Below are positions 9,499 through 17,650 of a DNA stretch of 64,000 nucleotides, piece by piece. Numbering within the stretch: the first letter of the stretch is position 1; every line of letters starts with the position of its first letter. Under the pieces are notes generated by a model that was given only the letters and a program-made list of their open reading frames with translations, was not told where the DNA came from and made no database searches. The position numbers and the translations under genes are program-made. The DNA is from JAWLHK01 sp041690355 [NCBI: bacterium] (GTDB taxonomy: Bacteria > J088 > JAWLBW01): assembly GCA_041690355.1 (NCBI GenBank), contig JAWLHK010000004.1, positions 186,001 through 250,000 of the forward strand. Reading direction: 5' to 3'.

Positions 9499-10247
9499 GG
9501 GCCGGATTCTCGGCGCGGCGCCTGTGGCTCCTGCTGCTTGCCCTGCCGGTTCTGCTCACGCCCGCCGAGACAGCGGCGTTCGGCGAGCGGACGCAGTTCG
9601 CCTTCGCGGTACTCGATCTGGACCCGTCGGTGCGCGAGCGTTCTGATGCGCTGCGCACGCTGAGCGCCCACGTGCGGCGGCGCACCAGCGTGCAGGCCGC
9701 CGAAGCGCCGCGGCTGATTCCGTTGACGGCCGAGGCGCTGTTTCGCAACCCGCTCGTCATCCTCCCGGTGTGCCGGCGGCTTCCCGACGTTACCGAGGCC
9801 GACGCCGCGCTTCTGCGCCGCTGGCTCGATCTGGGCGGCCTGCTCGTATTCGACAACTGCCAGGGGCGCCCCGGCGGCGAGGCCGACCGGTGGATTCGCG
9901 ATACCGTCCAGCGCATTCATCCCGGGCGCCCCCTGCAGACGCTTCCGGCCGACCACAGCCTCTACCGTTCTTTCTACCTGCTCGACCGCGCCTACGGGCG
10001 CACGGCAGAGCGATCGGATCTGGAAGGGGTGAGCGACGGAGACCGCACGGCGATTCTGGTCTATCCGAACGACATGCTCGGGGCCTTGCTGCGCGATCCG
10101 TACGGAAGCCCACTGTTCCGCATTCCCGAACGCACGCGTGAAATGACGCAGCGGCAGGGGATCAATCTGGTCATGTACGCCTTGACCCTGAACTACAAGA
10201 AGGACCAGATTCACATCCCGTTCATTCTCAAGCGGAGGCAGCGATGA
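9495..10247 (+). CDS. DUF4159 domain protein, exported
   Basis: This 250-residue protein has an N-terminal signal peptide (hydrophobic LWLLLLALPVLL), then a DUF4159 domain with FAFAVLDLD near the start, a GGLLVFDNC segment and the C-terminal INLVMYALTLNYKKDQIH typical of the family. DUF4159 proteins recur beside MoxR/BatA-type gene sets, and their function is unknown. The fold of the central part (GGLL.FD) resembles class I glutamine amidotransferases without their catalytic cysteine. It overlaps both neighbours by four bases. Confidence 0.8.
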   Translation: MRAGFSARRLWLLLLALPVLLTPAETAAFGERTQFAFAVLDLDPSVRERSDALRTLSAHVRRRTSVQAAEAPRLIPLTAEALFRNPLVILPVCRRLPDVTEADAALLRRWLDLGGLLVFDNCQGRPGGEADRWIRDTVQRIHPGRPLQTLPADHSLYRSFYLLDRAYGRTAERSDLEGVSDGDRTAILVYPNDMLGALLRDPYGSPLFRIPERTREMTQRQGINLVMYALTLNYKKDQIHIPFILKRRQR

Positions 10248-12556
10248 CCGGCTTTGCCGCCTGGCTGGCCCGCCGCTTCGGGCTCGATCCGGCCGCGTTC
10301 GACCGGTGGAATCTGCTGGCGGGCCGCTATCCCGATCCGCTGCTGGTCGCGGCCGTGCTCGCCTTTCTGGCCGCCTTCGTCTGGCTTTCGTGGAAGGCGT
10401 CGGCGGGCGTCGACGGCCGGTACCGCCGGGCGGGTCTGCTCGGGCTGCGCGTGATGGCCGCCGCGGTCGTCGCCCTGCTCGTCTTCGATCCGTCGGTCGA
10501 GTTTCTCAAGACGCGCCAGAAGCAGGAGGCCCTGGCCGTCGTGGCCGATACCTCTGCCTCGATGTCGCTCGCGCTGCGCGACGGGCGCACGCGAAGCCGC
10601 TGGGTCGCAGATTTTCTGGCCGACCGCGCCGAAGACATGGCCCGGATCGAAAAACGCTTTCGGGTCGGCTGGTTCGCCTTCGACAGCGCCGTGCGCGAAA
10701 CGACGGGTGCGCAGGTGGGAGCCGTTCTGCCCCGCGGGCCGCGCACGCTGATTGGCGAGTCGCTCGACGAGGTGCTGCGCCGCACGGCCGCCGAGCCGCC
10801 GGTGGGCGTTCTGCTGTTCACCGACGGGGCCGATCAGGGACGCCTGCAGCAGTCGCTGGATGCGGCCGGAAGCCTGTCTCTGGTTCCGCTCTACCCGGTG
10901 CTGCTGCCCGAAGAAGTTCCCGCCGATGCCGCGGTTGCCGAGATCAAGACCGATCCGTACGCGTTCATCCGCAATGCGCTGACGATACGGGCGCGCATCA
11001 CGCTGCACGGCATCGCCGCGAAGTCGGTCAACGTCACGCTGCGCCAGGACGGGCAGGTCATTGCGACCCAGAGCGTCGCCGTGCCCGCGGGTGCGCAGGA
11101 GGTCGAAGCGCAGTTCAAGACGACGCCGCAGCGCGTGGGCCGTTACGTCTATACGGTCGAAATTCCGCGTTTTCCCGAAGAGGCGGTTGCCGAGAACAAC
11201 CAGCGCCACGTGCTGGTCAAGGTCGTGCGCGACCGCGTCCGCGTCCTGCACGTCGTCGGAGAACCGAGCTGGGACGAGCGGTTTCTGCGCCGTTACCTCG
11301 AGAAGGATCCGAACGTCGACCTCATCAGTTTCATGATCCTGCGCACGGCCGAAGACGACAACACGACTCCCGAGTCGGAGCTGAGTCTGATCCCGTTTCC
11401 GACGCAGGAACTGTTCACCGAAGAGCTGAAATCGTTCGACCTCGTCATCTTTCAGAACTTCGACTACCGCCCCTACTTCCACATGTTCCCCGGTCAGCTC
11501 CTCGACAACCTGCGGCGTTTCGTCGAGGTCGACGGCGGCGGTTTCGTCATGATCGGCGGCGATCAGAGCTTCACCTCCGGCGGATATGCGGGCTCGCCGA
11601 TTGAATCGATTCTTCCCGTGCACCTGCCCGGCAGCCCGGCCGTGCTGGCCGAACCGTTCACGCCGGCGTTGACCGAATTCGGGATGCGTCACCCCGTGAC
11701 CAGTCTCGATCTGCCGCCTGGCGAAGCCGAGCGCGCCTGGCGATCGCTGCCGCCGCTCGTGGGCTCCAACGCCGTCGGCGCCGAGAAGGCGCGCGCCCTG
11801 ACACTGCTGCGCCACCCCACGGCGCGCGTAGGCAGCGGCTTCATGCCCGTGCTGAGCGTCATGGAGGCGGGCAAGGGGCGTTCGATGATGCTGACCTCCG
11901 ACGCCAGCTGGCTGTGGAATTTCGAGGCGGCCGGCGGCGGTCTGTCGACGTCTTTCTACCAGCGCCTGTGGAACAATGCCATCCGCTGGCTCGTGCACGA
12001 TCCGGAGTTCGGCCGCGTACGTCTGGAGAGCGACCGCGATACGTACGGCCCCGAAGAGCCGGTGCGGCTGCGCTGCACGGTGCTCGATGAGGAATACCGG
12101 CCGGCGGCAAAGGCCGAACCTTCGATCACGGTCACCCCGCGTCGCAAGGGCGCGCAACCGGCGACGGTGGCGGCACGAACGGCGGCGACGGGCGTGTTCA
12201 CGGCCGATTTCACCCCTGAGGCCGGCGGCATTTATGATGTCCAGTGCAGCGCGCGCATCGATGGCAAAAGCGCCGGCGAAGACGGGGCGGTCTTCATCGT
12301 CGACGCCCTGGGGCCCGAGCGGCGGGATACGGCCATCCACAACGATCTGCTGCGGGCCCTTGCCCAACGCTCCGGCGGGCGGGTCATCGAGAAGAACGAC
12401 GACCTGGTCGCCGCGCTCAAAGCCCGGGAAGCCGAGTCGTTCGAAGTCATCGGCAAGACGGTCGTGCGGCTCTGGGACAACGCGCCGCTGCTGCTGCTGC
12501 TGACGGTGCTGCTGAGCACCGAGTGGTTGCTGCGACGGCGGTGGGGTGGGATATAA
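10244..12556 (+). CDS. Large membrane protein with VWA and glutamine-amidotransferase-like domains
   Basis: A 770-residue protein with two N-terminal transmembrane helices (about residues 28-47 and 64-84), a VWA domain beginning at VVADTSASM (intact DxSxS metal site, about residue 102), and beta-sandwich regions. An amidotransferase-like domain (about 325-480, including GGFVMIGGDQSFTSGGYAG) follows. The protein ends with a transmembrane helix and the tail LLRRRWGG. It is the last clear member of the MoxR operon and overlaps the DUF4159 gene by four bases. The architecture suggests a periplasm-facing scaffold regulated by the MoxR ATPase, but the substrate is unknown. Confidence 0.8.
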   Translation: MTGFAAWLARRFGLDPAAFDRWNLLAGRYPDPLLVAAVLAFLAAFVWLSWKASAGVDGRYRRAGLLGLRVMAAAVVALLVFDPSVEFLKTRQKQEALAVVADTSASMSLALRDGRTRSRWVADFLADRAEDMARIEKRFRVGWFAFDSAVRETTGAQVGAVLPRGPRTLIGESLDEVLRRTAAEPPVGVLLFTDGADQGRLQQSLDAAGSLSLVPLYPVLLPEEVPADAAVAEIKTDPYAFIRNALTIRARITLHGIAAKSVNVTLRQDGQVIATQSVAVPAGAQEVEAQFKTTPQRVGRYVYTVEIPRFPEEAVAENNQRHVLVKVVRDRVRVLHVVGEPSWDERFLRRYLEKDPNVDLISFMILRTAEDDNTTPESELSLIPFPTQELFTEELKSFDLVIFQNFDYRPYFHMFPGQLLDNLRRFVEVDGGGFVMIGGDQSFTSGGYAGSPIESILPVHLPGSPAVLAEPFTPALTEFGMRHPVTSLDLPPGEAERAWRSLPPLVGSNAVGAEKARALTLLRHPTARVGSGFMPVLSVMEAGKGRSMMLTSDASWLWNFEAAGGGLSTSFYQRLWNNAIRWLVHDPEFGRVRLESDRDTYGPEEPVRLRCTVLDEEYRPAAKAEPSITVTPRRKGAQPATVAARTAATGVFTADFTPEAGGIYDVQCSARIDGKSAGEDGAVFIVDALGPERRDTAIHNDLLRALAQRSGGRVIEKNDDLVAALKAREAESFEVIGKTVVRLWDNAPLLLLLTVLLSTEWLLRRRWGGI

Positions 12557-12590
12557 TGTCGCGTACCGCAGTGAATCAACGAGGGTTATT

Positions 12591-13157
12591 TTGGTTACCA
12601 TCGAATCGGCGCGACTGACGGTCAGCGACGCGGATCTGACACGCTTTCTGGCCCCGCGCCTCGCCCGGAAGGGGATCCGGAATCTGGGCCTCACGTTCGA
12701 GCCTGATCTCGTGCACGTTCAGGCCGACTATCCGCTGAACCGGTTCGGCTTCGGCGAGATCACCGCCAAGGCAACGGTGCGCCTGAGCCACTTCGACGCC
12801 GAAAAGCAGATTCTCGAATTCTCCATCTCCGACGTCGACCTGCACGATGCGAATCCGCACGGCGGCCTGCTCGGAAAAATGCTGGGCCACGCCGTCAAGG
12901 CGGCCAAGAAGGTGACCGGGGGCGAGGTCGTGAAGTTCGGCCTCGAGTTCCTGCGCGGGCGCGTGACCTTTCTCGACGTCGACGCACCCGGCCTGCGCAT
13001 CAAGCTCAAGGTACACACGCTGGCCGTGATTCTGCAGCCGTACGTGAAGAATCTGCGCCCCGATGCCCTCGAGATCAGGCAGGGAACATTGACGCTCATT
13101 CAGAGCGAGCACGGGCAGCTCCAGGCAGCTCCGCAGGCCTCAGAACAGCAGGCGTAG
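12591..13157 (+). CDS. Unrecognised 188-residue protein at the end of the MoxR operon
   Basis: I do not recognise this protein. It has no signal peptide or transmembrane helix, and alternates beta-strand-like segments (IESARLTVSDADL, LSHFDAEKQILEFSI, VKLKVHTLA), faintly like lipid-binding DUF2993 folds. The preferred start is TTG 12591 because GAGGG lies at 12581-12585 with good spacing. An upstream in-frame GTG/ATG region near 12541-12546 would overlap the preceding gene. It is 35 bases downstream of the large VWA protein on the same strand and converges with the methyltransferase-like gene, the two overlapping by 18 bases at their ends. Confidence 0.6.
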   Translation: MVTIESARLTVSDADLTRFLAPRLARKGIRNLGLTFEPDLVHVQADYPLNRFGFGEITAKATVRLSHFDAEKQILEFSISDVDLHDANPHGGLLGKMLGHAVKAAKKVTGGEVVKFGLEFLRGRVTFLDVDAPGLRIKLKVHTLAVILQPYVKNLRPDALEIRQGTLTLIQSEHGQLQAAPQASEQQA

Positions 13158-13694
13158 CGAACCGCGCTGGCGATCGACGACGGCGGCGGGCAGCCCCCCC
13201 TGCAGCAGAACGTCGCGCACCTCTGCGTCGCCGAGCCCTTCCCGCACCCCTTCGCGCTCGAGCAGCGCCACCCCGCGCAGGGCGACGCGATGCATCTCTG
13301 CGACCGCACGCACCCGCTGCAGCGGGCCGAGGCGCCACAGAACATCGGCCCCGATGAGATAGTCGAAGCTGCCGTCTGAGAAGTGGAGGCCGGGCAGGCG
13401 GCCGCGCTCGACGAGAATCTCGGAGAAGCCCGCGGTGCGCTCGGGCACCTTGACCGCCGCCCACTGGTAGGTCATCAGGCGGAACTTGCGGGGAAGGCCG
13501 CGCAGAGAGCGGGCGATGGCGCTCGCCACGCCGTCTTCGGGCGAGAGGTCGAGTATGGAGACCGGGTGAGCCGGACGCAGCTGCTCGATGCGGTCAAGCA
13601 GCACGGGAAGAAGCTGAGCTTCGACGCGCGACACCGTTTCATCGGCTTCCCGATCCGTCGGTTCCCACCCCTTGGTTGGCCGGTTGCGGAGCAT
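13140..13694 (-). CDS. Degenerate class I methyltransferase-like protein
   Basis: A 184-residue protein with the layout of a small SAM-dependent methyltransferase: SILDLSPEDGVASAIA in place of the glycine-rich SAM loop, and SFDYLIGADVLWRLGPLQR where such enzymes carry the strand-4 motif. The first motif lacks the usual ExGxGxG pattern, so SAM binding is doubtful. ATG 13694 is preferred; a TTG nine bases upstream is possible. A TATAGT box on the minus strand at 13703-13708 sits only eight bases from the ATG. Function is unknown. Confidence 0.55.
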   Translation of the reverse strand: MLRNRPTKGWEPTDREADETVSRVEAQLLPVLLDRIEQLRPAHPVSILDLSPEDGVASAIARSLRGLPRKFRLMTYQWAAVKVPERTAGFSEILVERGRLPGLHFSDGSFDYLIGADVLWRLGPLQRVRAVAEMHRVALRGVALLEREGVREGLGDAEVRDVLLQGGLPAAVVDRQRGSLRLLF

Positions 13695-13704
13695 GTTCCG
13701 CAAC
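13683..13704. promoter_or_regulatory. Inverted repeat over the start of the methyltransferase-like gene
   Basis: GTTGCGGA (13683-13690) and TCCGCAAC (13697-13704) form a perfect 8-base inverted repeat around a 6-base spacer. It covers the start codon of the minus-strand gene and touches the TATAGT box at 13703-13708. It could be an operator or an mRNA hairpin hiding the start. No regulator is assigned. Confidence 0.35.
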
Positions 13705-13737
13705 TATAGCATGGCGGCCTGCAGGCCGGAAGGTATG

Positions 13738-15465
13738 CTAACGGGCCAGGCGGAAGCGGAGTGCGTGCTCGCCGTCTTCTTCGACGACGATTTCCTGAAC
13801 CTGGGGCGCATACCCCGCAGCCTCGGCCCGCACACGGTAGCTGCCCGGATCGAGTTTGTACAGGGTTGAGCCTCCGCCGGCCGCCTTGACCGTCCGTTCG
13901 AGTTCGGGGCGCCCTTCGATCGTCAGCCGGGCATCGAGCGCCTCGCGGTTTTCGTTCATGACCTTGACGTCGACGAAGCCCGGCTTGGCCTTGCGCACGA
14001 GGGCCATGCGTTCGGCAGCCGTTTTCCCGGCCGCGACGGAAACCGATCGCTGTGCGGACTCGAAGCCTTCTTCGCGTACCTCGATCTCATGCCGGCCGAC
14101 CCCGACCTTTTCGATGCGCACCTTGCCCTGCGCATCGGTTTCGCCGGCGGCGGCGCCGTCCAGCGTCACCCGGGCGCCGGCGACCGGCCGCCCATCCGGA
14201 TCGACAACCTCGATCTCGACCGTCCCGTCGGTGGGGAGCGGCGCGAGTCGGACTTCGACGGAACTCATGGCGCCCGCGCGCACCTGCGCTTCGAGGGTCT
14301 CGGGGGTCATCCCGAGCGCCTCGACCTGAAGCCGCGCCGTCCCTTCGGCGAGGCCGGGAAAGAGAAAGCTGCCCTCGGATGTGGTCTTGAGCGTCGGGCC
14401 GTCGGGGAGAACGGTCACCGTGGCCTCGGCCAGCGGATCACCCGTGACCGCGTGGACGACCCGCCCCGTGAGCACACCGGCCGCAGCCGGATCGGACACG
14501 GCCGGCGCGGGTGCGGCGGGGGCATCGACGCGCGGGGGGGCATCGTCGTCGGATGCGGCGGCGGCAGCCTGGCCGAACGTCCACCCCAGCGAAGCCAGAA
14601 CGTCGTAATCGGGCTGCACGGGGATGCCCGCACCGGTGTCGGTCAGGGGCACGTTGGCCGCCAGAAGCACCTCGAGCGAGCCCCACGGCCGCACACGCAG
14701 ACCGGGGGTCACGCGAAGCGGACTTTCCGAGAATCCCGGGGCCGCGGCGCCGAGGGGCAGTTCGCCGCTCAGCTCCAGGTGATAGCTGACGACGCGCTGA
14801 TCATACTGCAGTCCCAGTCCGTAAACGAGCTGGGTGTAATCGTTCTGTCCCCACGCGAACCGCTCGAACTCGGTCGGCGCGCCCGTGGTGAAGTTCACGG
14901 TGCGATCGTAGAGGTAGCCGACATCGGTGTGCAGGGCGAACCGCCCCGGGCGCCAGGTCGAGACCCATTCGGCCGCGTAGCTCGCCGTGTCGCCGAATCC
15001 GCTCTCACCCTCGACGCCGGAATAAAGCAGCGCGCCGAGGCGGATGCCCGTCAACCAGGTATCGCTGACACGATAGCTTCCCTTCAGGTGCAATCCCAGG
15101 TCGCCGAAGGAATCGAGGGTGGCGGGTGAACCGAGCGAGTTGGTCACCGACGCGCCGCCCATGCGTCCGCCGATTTCGATGCCGTACGGCCGATCTGTGT
15201 CCATACGCAGGGGCGACCAGACGGCGCCGAACCCGTACCGCACGCGCGAGGCCGCGTCGCCGGGCTGGAGCAGCCCCCCCTGGTCGAACCAGGAGCCCCA
15301 GAGCGTGACCGCGGGATCCTCGGCGAGGCCGCCGCCGGGCACCAGGACGCCGCCGCTGCCGCTGCCGTTCCACAGCACGCTCTCTGCGGCGGCCGGCAAA
15401 GGAGCGAGCAGAAAAGCCGGGAGGAGCAGGACGGAGAACAGCCGGGTCAGCAAAGGGGAATTCAT
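13738..15465 (-). CDS. Outer-membrane beta-barrel protein with carboxypeptidase-regulatory and PEGA-like repeats
   Basis: A 575-residue protein with a signal peptide (ending about ...PLPAAAES, residue 28). A porin-like part with alternating aromatic strands spans about 30-295, with a short Ala/Pro/Asp linker, then a carboxypeptidase-regulatory-like domain at about 330-410 (LTGRVVHAVTGDPLAEATVT). Two or three PEGA-like beta units run to the end. Such beta-sandwich domains usually bind surfaces or sugars outside the membrane or in the periplasm. No OmpA-type peptidoglycan domain is present. It is 55 bases downstream of the PilZ gene on the same strand, so they may be co-transcribed. Confidence 0.65.
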   Translation of the reverse strand: MNSPLLTRLFSVLLLPAFLLAPLPAAAESVLWNGSGSGGVLVPGGGLAEDPAVTLWGSWFDQGGLLQPGDAASRVRYGFGAVWSPLRMDTDRPYGIEIGGRMGGASVTNSLGSPATLDSFGDLGLHLKGSYRVSDTWLTGIRLGALLYSGVEGESGFGDTASYAAEWVSTWRPGRFALHTDVGYLYDRTVNFTTGAPTEFERFAWGQNDYTQLVYGLGLQYDQRVVSYHLELSGELPLGAAAPGFSESPLRVTPGLRVRPWGSLEVLLAANVPLTDTGAGIPVQPDYDVLASLGWTFGQAAAAASDDDAPPRVDAPAAPAPAVSDPAAAGVLTGRVVHAVTGDPLAEATVTVLPDGPTLKTTSEGSFLFPGLAEGTARLQVEALGMTPETLEAQVRAGAMSSVEVRLAPLPTDGTVEIEVVDPDGRPVAGARVTLDGAAAGETDAQGKVRIEKVGVGRHEIEVREEGFESAQRSVSVAAGKTAAERMALVRKAKPGFVDVKVMNENREALDARLTIEGRPELERTVKAAGGGSTLYKLDPGSYRVRAEAAGYAPQVQEIVVEEDGEHALRFRLAR

Positions 15466-15520
15466 GGGGAGCGCTCCGGTAACCGGGCGCAGCAGGGCGT
15501 CGCGCGCCTGCCCGCCGGAC

Positions 15521-17101
15521 TTACTGCTTGAAGAAGACGGCGATCAGCTTGTCATCTTCAATTTCGAAGGTGTACTTCGGCGTGACGCCTTTGGTGATGA
15601 GAAACGTGAGCACCAGGTCGCCCCCTTCTTCGGTCATGCGCACGGTGCGCACGGGGCCGGTGCTCAGGAAGAGTTCGGGCTTGGCGTAAGTATTCTGCGC
15701 GCCGGGCACGCGCACGTAGACGCGGGTCGGCCCCTGCACGAGCGTGGCGTCCTGATAGGTCGGGCGCCGATTGAAGAGAAAGGCGAAGCGCGAGACCTCG
15801 GGCGCCGAGTGGGCCATGACGTCGTGCATCTTGCGCGGCACCACGACGACCTTCTTTCTGGGCGGCGGAGCCTGCGGCTGAACGTACTTCGTGACCATCT
15901 CGACCGAGCGCAGCTCGTTGGTCTCCGGCGAGAAGGTCACCCGGACGACGTCCTTGTCACCGAAGTCGTCGAATGCGGCCGCGCCCTTGAACTCGGTAGC
16001 CTCGACCGCCGTCAACTGCACGACGCCTTCTTCGCCGGCCTCGACCGTCAACCGCCGGTTCGCGCCGTCGACGGCCGTCAGGGTTCCCTGCAGCGTGCGT
16101 TCGCGAACGACGATCTTCTGCACGATGTTCTTGCCGTTGGCGCCGACCGCGTAGACCGATTCGACGACGTCGCCCGGCTTCAATTTGCCCAGCAGCGAGC
16201 GCATCTGATCGTTGACTTCGGTCGACAGCTCGACGAAGCTGCCGGCGAGGCGGTTGTCCTGCAGACGCAGAATGCCTTTGGTCTTGTCGACGAGCGAACC
16301 GATCGTGCCGGTTACGAGCCGCTCTTTCACGGTGACCTGGCGCGCATGATAGACGCCGTCGTCAAGCTTGAAGCGCAGGCCGATGCGGTCGCCCGGACGC
16401 AGCTCTTCGAGCCCCTTCACGCCAATCCACTCCGTCTCGGGGCCCACCTGCACTTCCCAGTCGCTCGAGCGCTGGTTGACGAGCCCCATGAGAAAGCGGC
16501 CCTCGATGGCCTTGACCTCCGAGACCCGACCGTCGCGGTACTCGACGCCCAGATTGGCGAGAATCCGGTCGCCGCCGAGCACGCCGTACCAGACGCCGAA
16601 ACCGGCGCCCGCAAGCACAAACAGCACAAGCAAGACCCACGGCCACTTGCGGCGCGCCGGGGGCTGGACGTGCATGACCGGGGGGGCGGCGACGACCTGG
16701 GGCACGACGACCCGCGGTGCCGCGGCGTGCTGCACGGCGGGGGCCGGCGGCGGAGGGGGCGGGGGCGGCGTGGGGCGCGGCGGCGGAGGCCCGCCCGCGC
16801 TCATGGATGCGCGCACGTGGGCCGAAAAGGCACGCTCGCTCTCCGGATCGAGCACGATGTTGCGGACGAGGATACCCTTCTTGCCGCTGCGCGCTTCTTC
16901 TTCCTTGTCAATCCAGACGATGTCGCCGGTGGCGGTGAACTGCCCGGTGCTGCCGTCCTTGAAGCGGACGATGAGCCCCACGCGGTCGCCGATATCGGCC
17001 GGTTTGTCGGTTTTCAGGAACACGCCGTTGGTCGTCAGCTTTTCGGGGAACTCCCGGACAAAGACGGCCACCGACTCATATTGGAGAGCGAATCTTAACA
17101 T
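15521..17101 (-). CDS. PilZ-like / transmembrane / AMIN-like fusion protein
   Basis: A 526-residue protein. Residues 1-95 look like a PilZ domain of the Myxococcus type (TTNGVFLKTDKP, then GDRVGLIVRFKDG), but the RxxxR and D/NxSxxG c-di-GMP signature is degenerate. A poly-proline linker (105-122) and a transmembrane helix (about 153-174) follow. A periplasmic beta-rich region leads to a C-terminal AMIN-like segment (YTFEIEDDKLIAVFFKQ). AMIN domains localise proteins to peptidoglycan or secretins. A protein sensing a cytoplasmic signal and contacting the cell wall is one reading. Start ATG 17101 lies about 21 bases after the predicted transcription start. Confidence 0.65.
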   Translation of the reverse strand: MLRFALQYESVAVFVREFPEKLTTNGVFLKTDKPADIGDRVGLIVRFKDGSTGQFTATGDIVWIDKEEEARSGKKGILVRNIVLDPESERAFSAHVRASMSAGGPPPPRPTPPPPPPPPAPAVQHAAAPRVVVPQVVAAPPVMHVQPPARRKWPWVLLVLFVLAGAGFGVWYGVLGGDRILANLGVEYRDGRVSEVKAIEGRFLMGLVNQRSSDWEVQVGPETEWIGVKGLEELRPGDRIGLRFKLDDGVYHARQVTVKERLVTGTIGSLVDKTKGILRLQDNRLAGSFVELSTEVNDQMRSLLGKLKPGDVVESVYAVGANGKNIVQKIVVRERTLQGTLTAVDGANRRLTVEAGEEGVVQLTAVEATEFKGAAAFDDFGDKDVVRVTFSPETNELRSVEMVTKYVQPQAPPPRKKVVVVPRKMHDVMAHSAPEVSRFAFLFNRRPTYQDATLVQGPTRVYVRVPGAQNTYAKPELFLSTGPVRTVRMTEEGGDLVLTFLITKGVTPKYTFEIEDDKLIAVFFKQ

Positions 17102-17127
17102 CTTGGAACAATTGAGAAAACGGGCTT

Positions 17128-17156
17128 AATCTATCAAGGACGGCAGCGCTTGTCAA
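17128..17156 (-). promoter_or_regulatory. Sigma70-type promoter of the PilZ/AMIN-like gene
   Basis: On the minus strand TTGACA (plus 17151-17156) and TAGATT (plus 17128-17133) are spaced 17 bases apart. Transcription would begin near 17121, giving a leader of about 21 bases before ATG 17101. This is one of the best promoter matches in the window. Confidence 0.75.
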
Positions 17157-17164
17157 CCATACGG

Positions 17165-17650
17165 TTACCTGCCGCCGTCGCGGATGCGCTCGACGACACG
17201 GGTCGTGGCGCGGCCGGGCACCAGGTCGATGAGCACCACCCGGCCCCCGTACGAGCGCACGAAGGGAGCGCCCACGACGGTTTCTTCCACGTAATCGCCC
17301 CCTTTGACGAGCACGTCGGGCCGCAGGCGTTCGATCAGGGCCGCAGGGGTGTCTTCGGCAAAGAGGACGACCCCGTCGACGGCGCGCAGCCCGGCCAGGA
17401 CATAGGCGCGGTCGGCCTCGGGGTTCACGGGACGTTCGGGTCCCTTCAGCCGGCGGACCGAACCGTCGTCGTTCAACCCGACGACGAGGCGATCGCCCTC
17501 GGCCCTGGCCTGCTCGAGCAGACGCACGTGGCCGGCGTGCAGGATATCGAAGCAGCCGTTCGTGAAGACGATGCGCTCTCCGGCGGCGCGCCACGTGCGG
17601 CAGTTCTCTCCCGCCTCGTTCCAGGTCCATGCGCGCGCGGGCAGGCTCAC
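17165..17650 (-). CDS. rfaE2: D-glycero-beta-D-manno-heptose 1-phosphate adenylyltransferase
   Basis: A 161-residue single-domain nucleotidyltransferase equivalent to the C-terminal half of HldE. It adds AMP to heptose 1-phosphate, yielding ADP-heptose for the lipopolysaccharide core. The motif [15 protein letters not shown] (with the HxGH nucleotide-binding histidines) and the later [11 protein letters not shown] and [11 protein letters not shown] segments are diagnostic. The separate kinase (RfaE1) is not in the window. The start overlaps the preceding lipoprotein stop by four bases, an odd pairing for a lipopolysaccharide enzyme. Its presence supports a Gram-negative envelope. Confidence 0.92.
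   Translation of the reverse strand: MSLPARAWTWNEAGENCRTWRAAGERIVFTNGCFDILHAGHVRLLEQARAEGDRLVVGLNDDGSVRRLKGPERPVNPEADRAYVLAGLRAVDGVVLFAEDTPAALIERLRPDVLVKGGDYVEETVVGAPFVRSYGGRVVLIDLVPGRATTRVVERIRDGGR

Noticed and set aside
10211-12694. A minus-strand open frame of 827 codons opposite the DUF4159 and VWA genes
   Set aside because: High G+C at third positions leaves long stop-free antisense frames; this one lacks a start signal and any motif.
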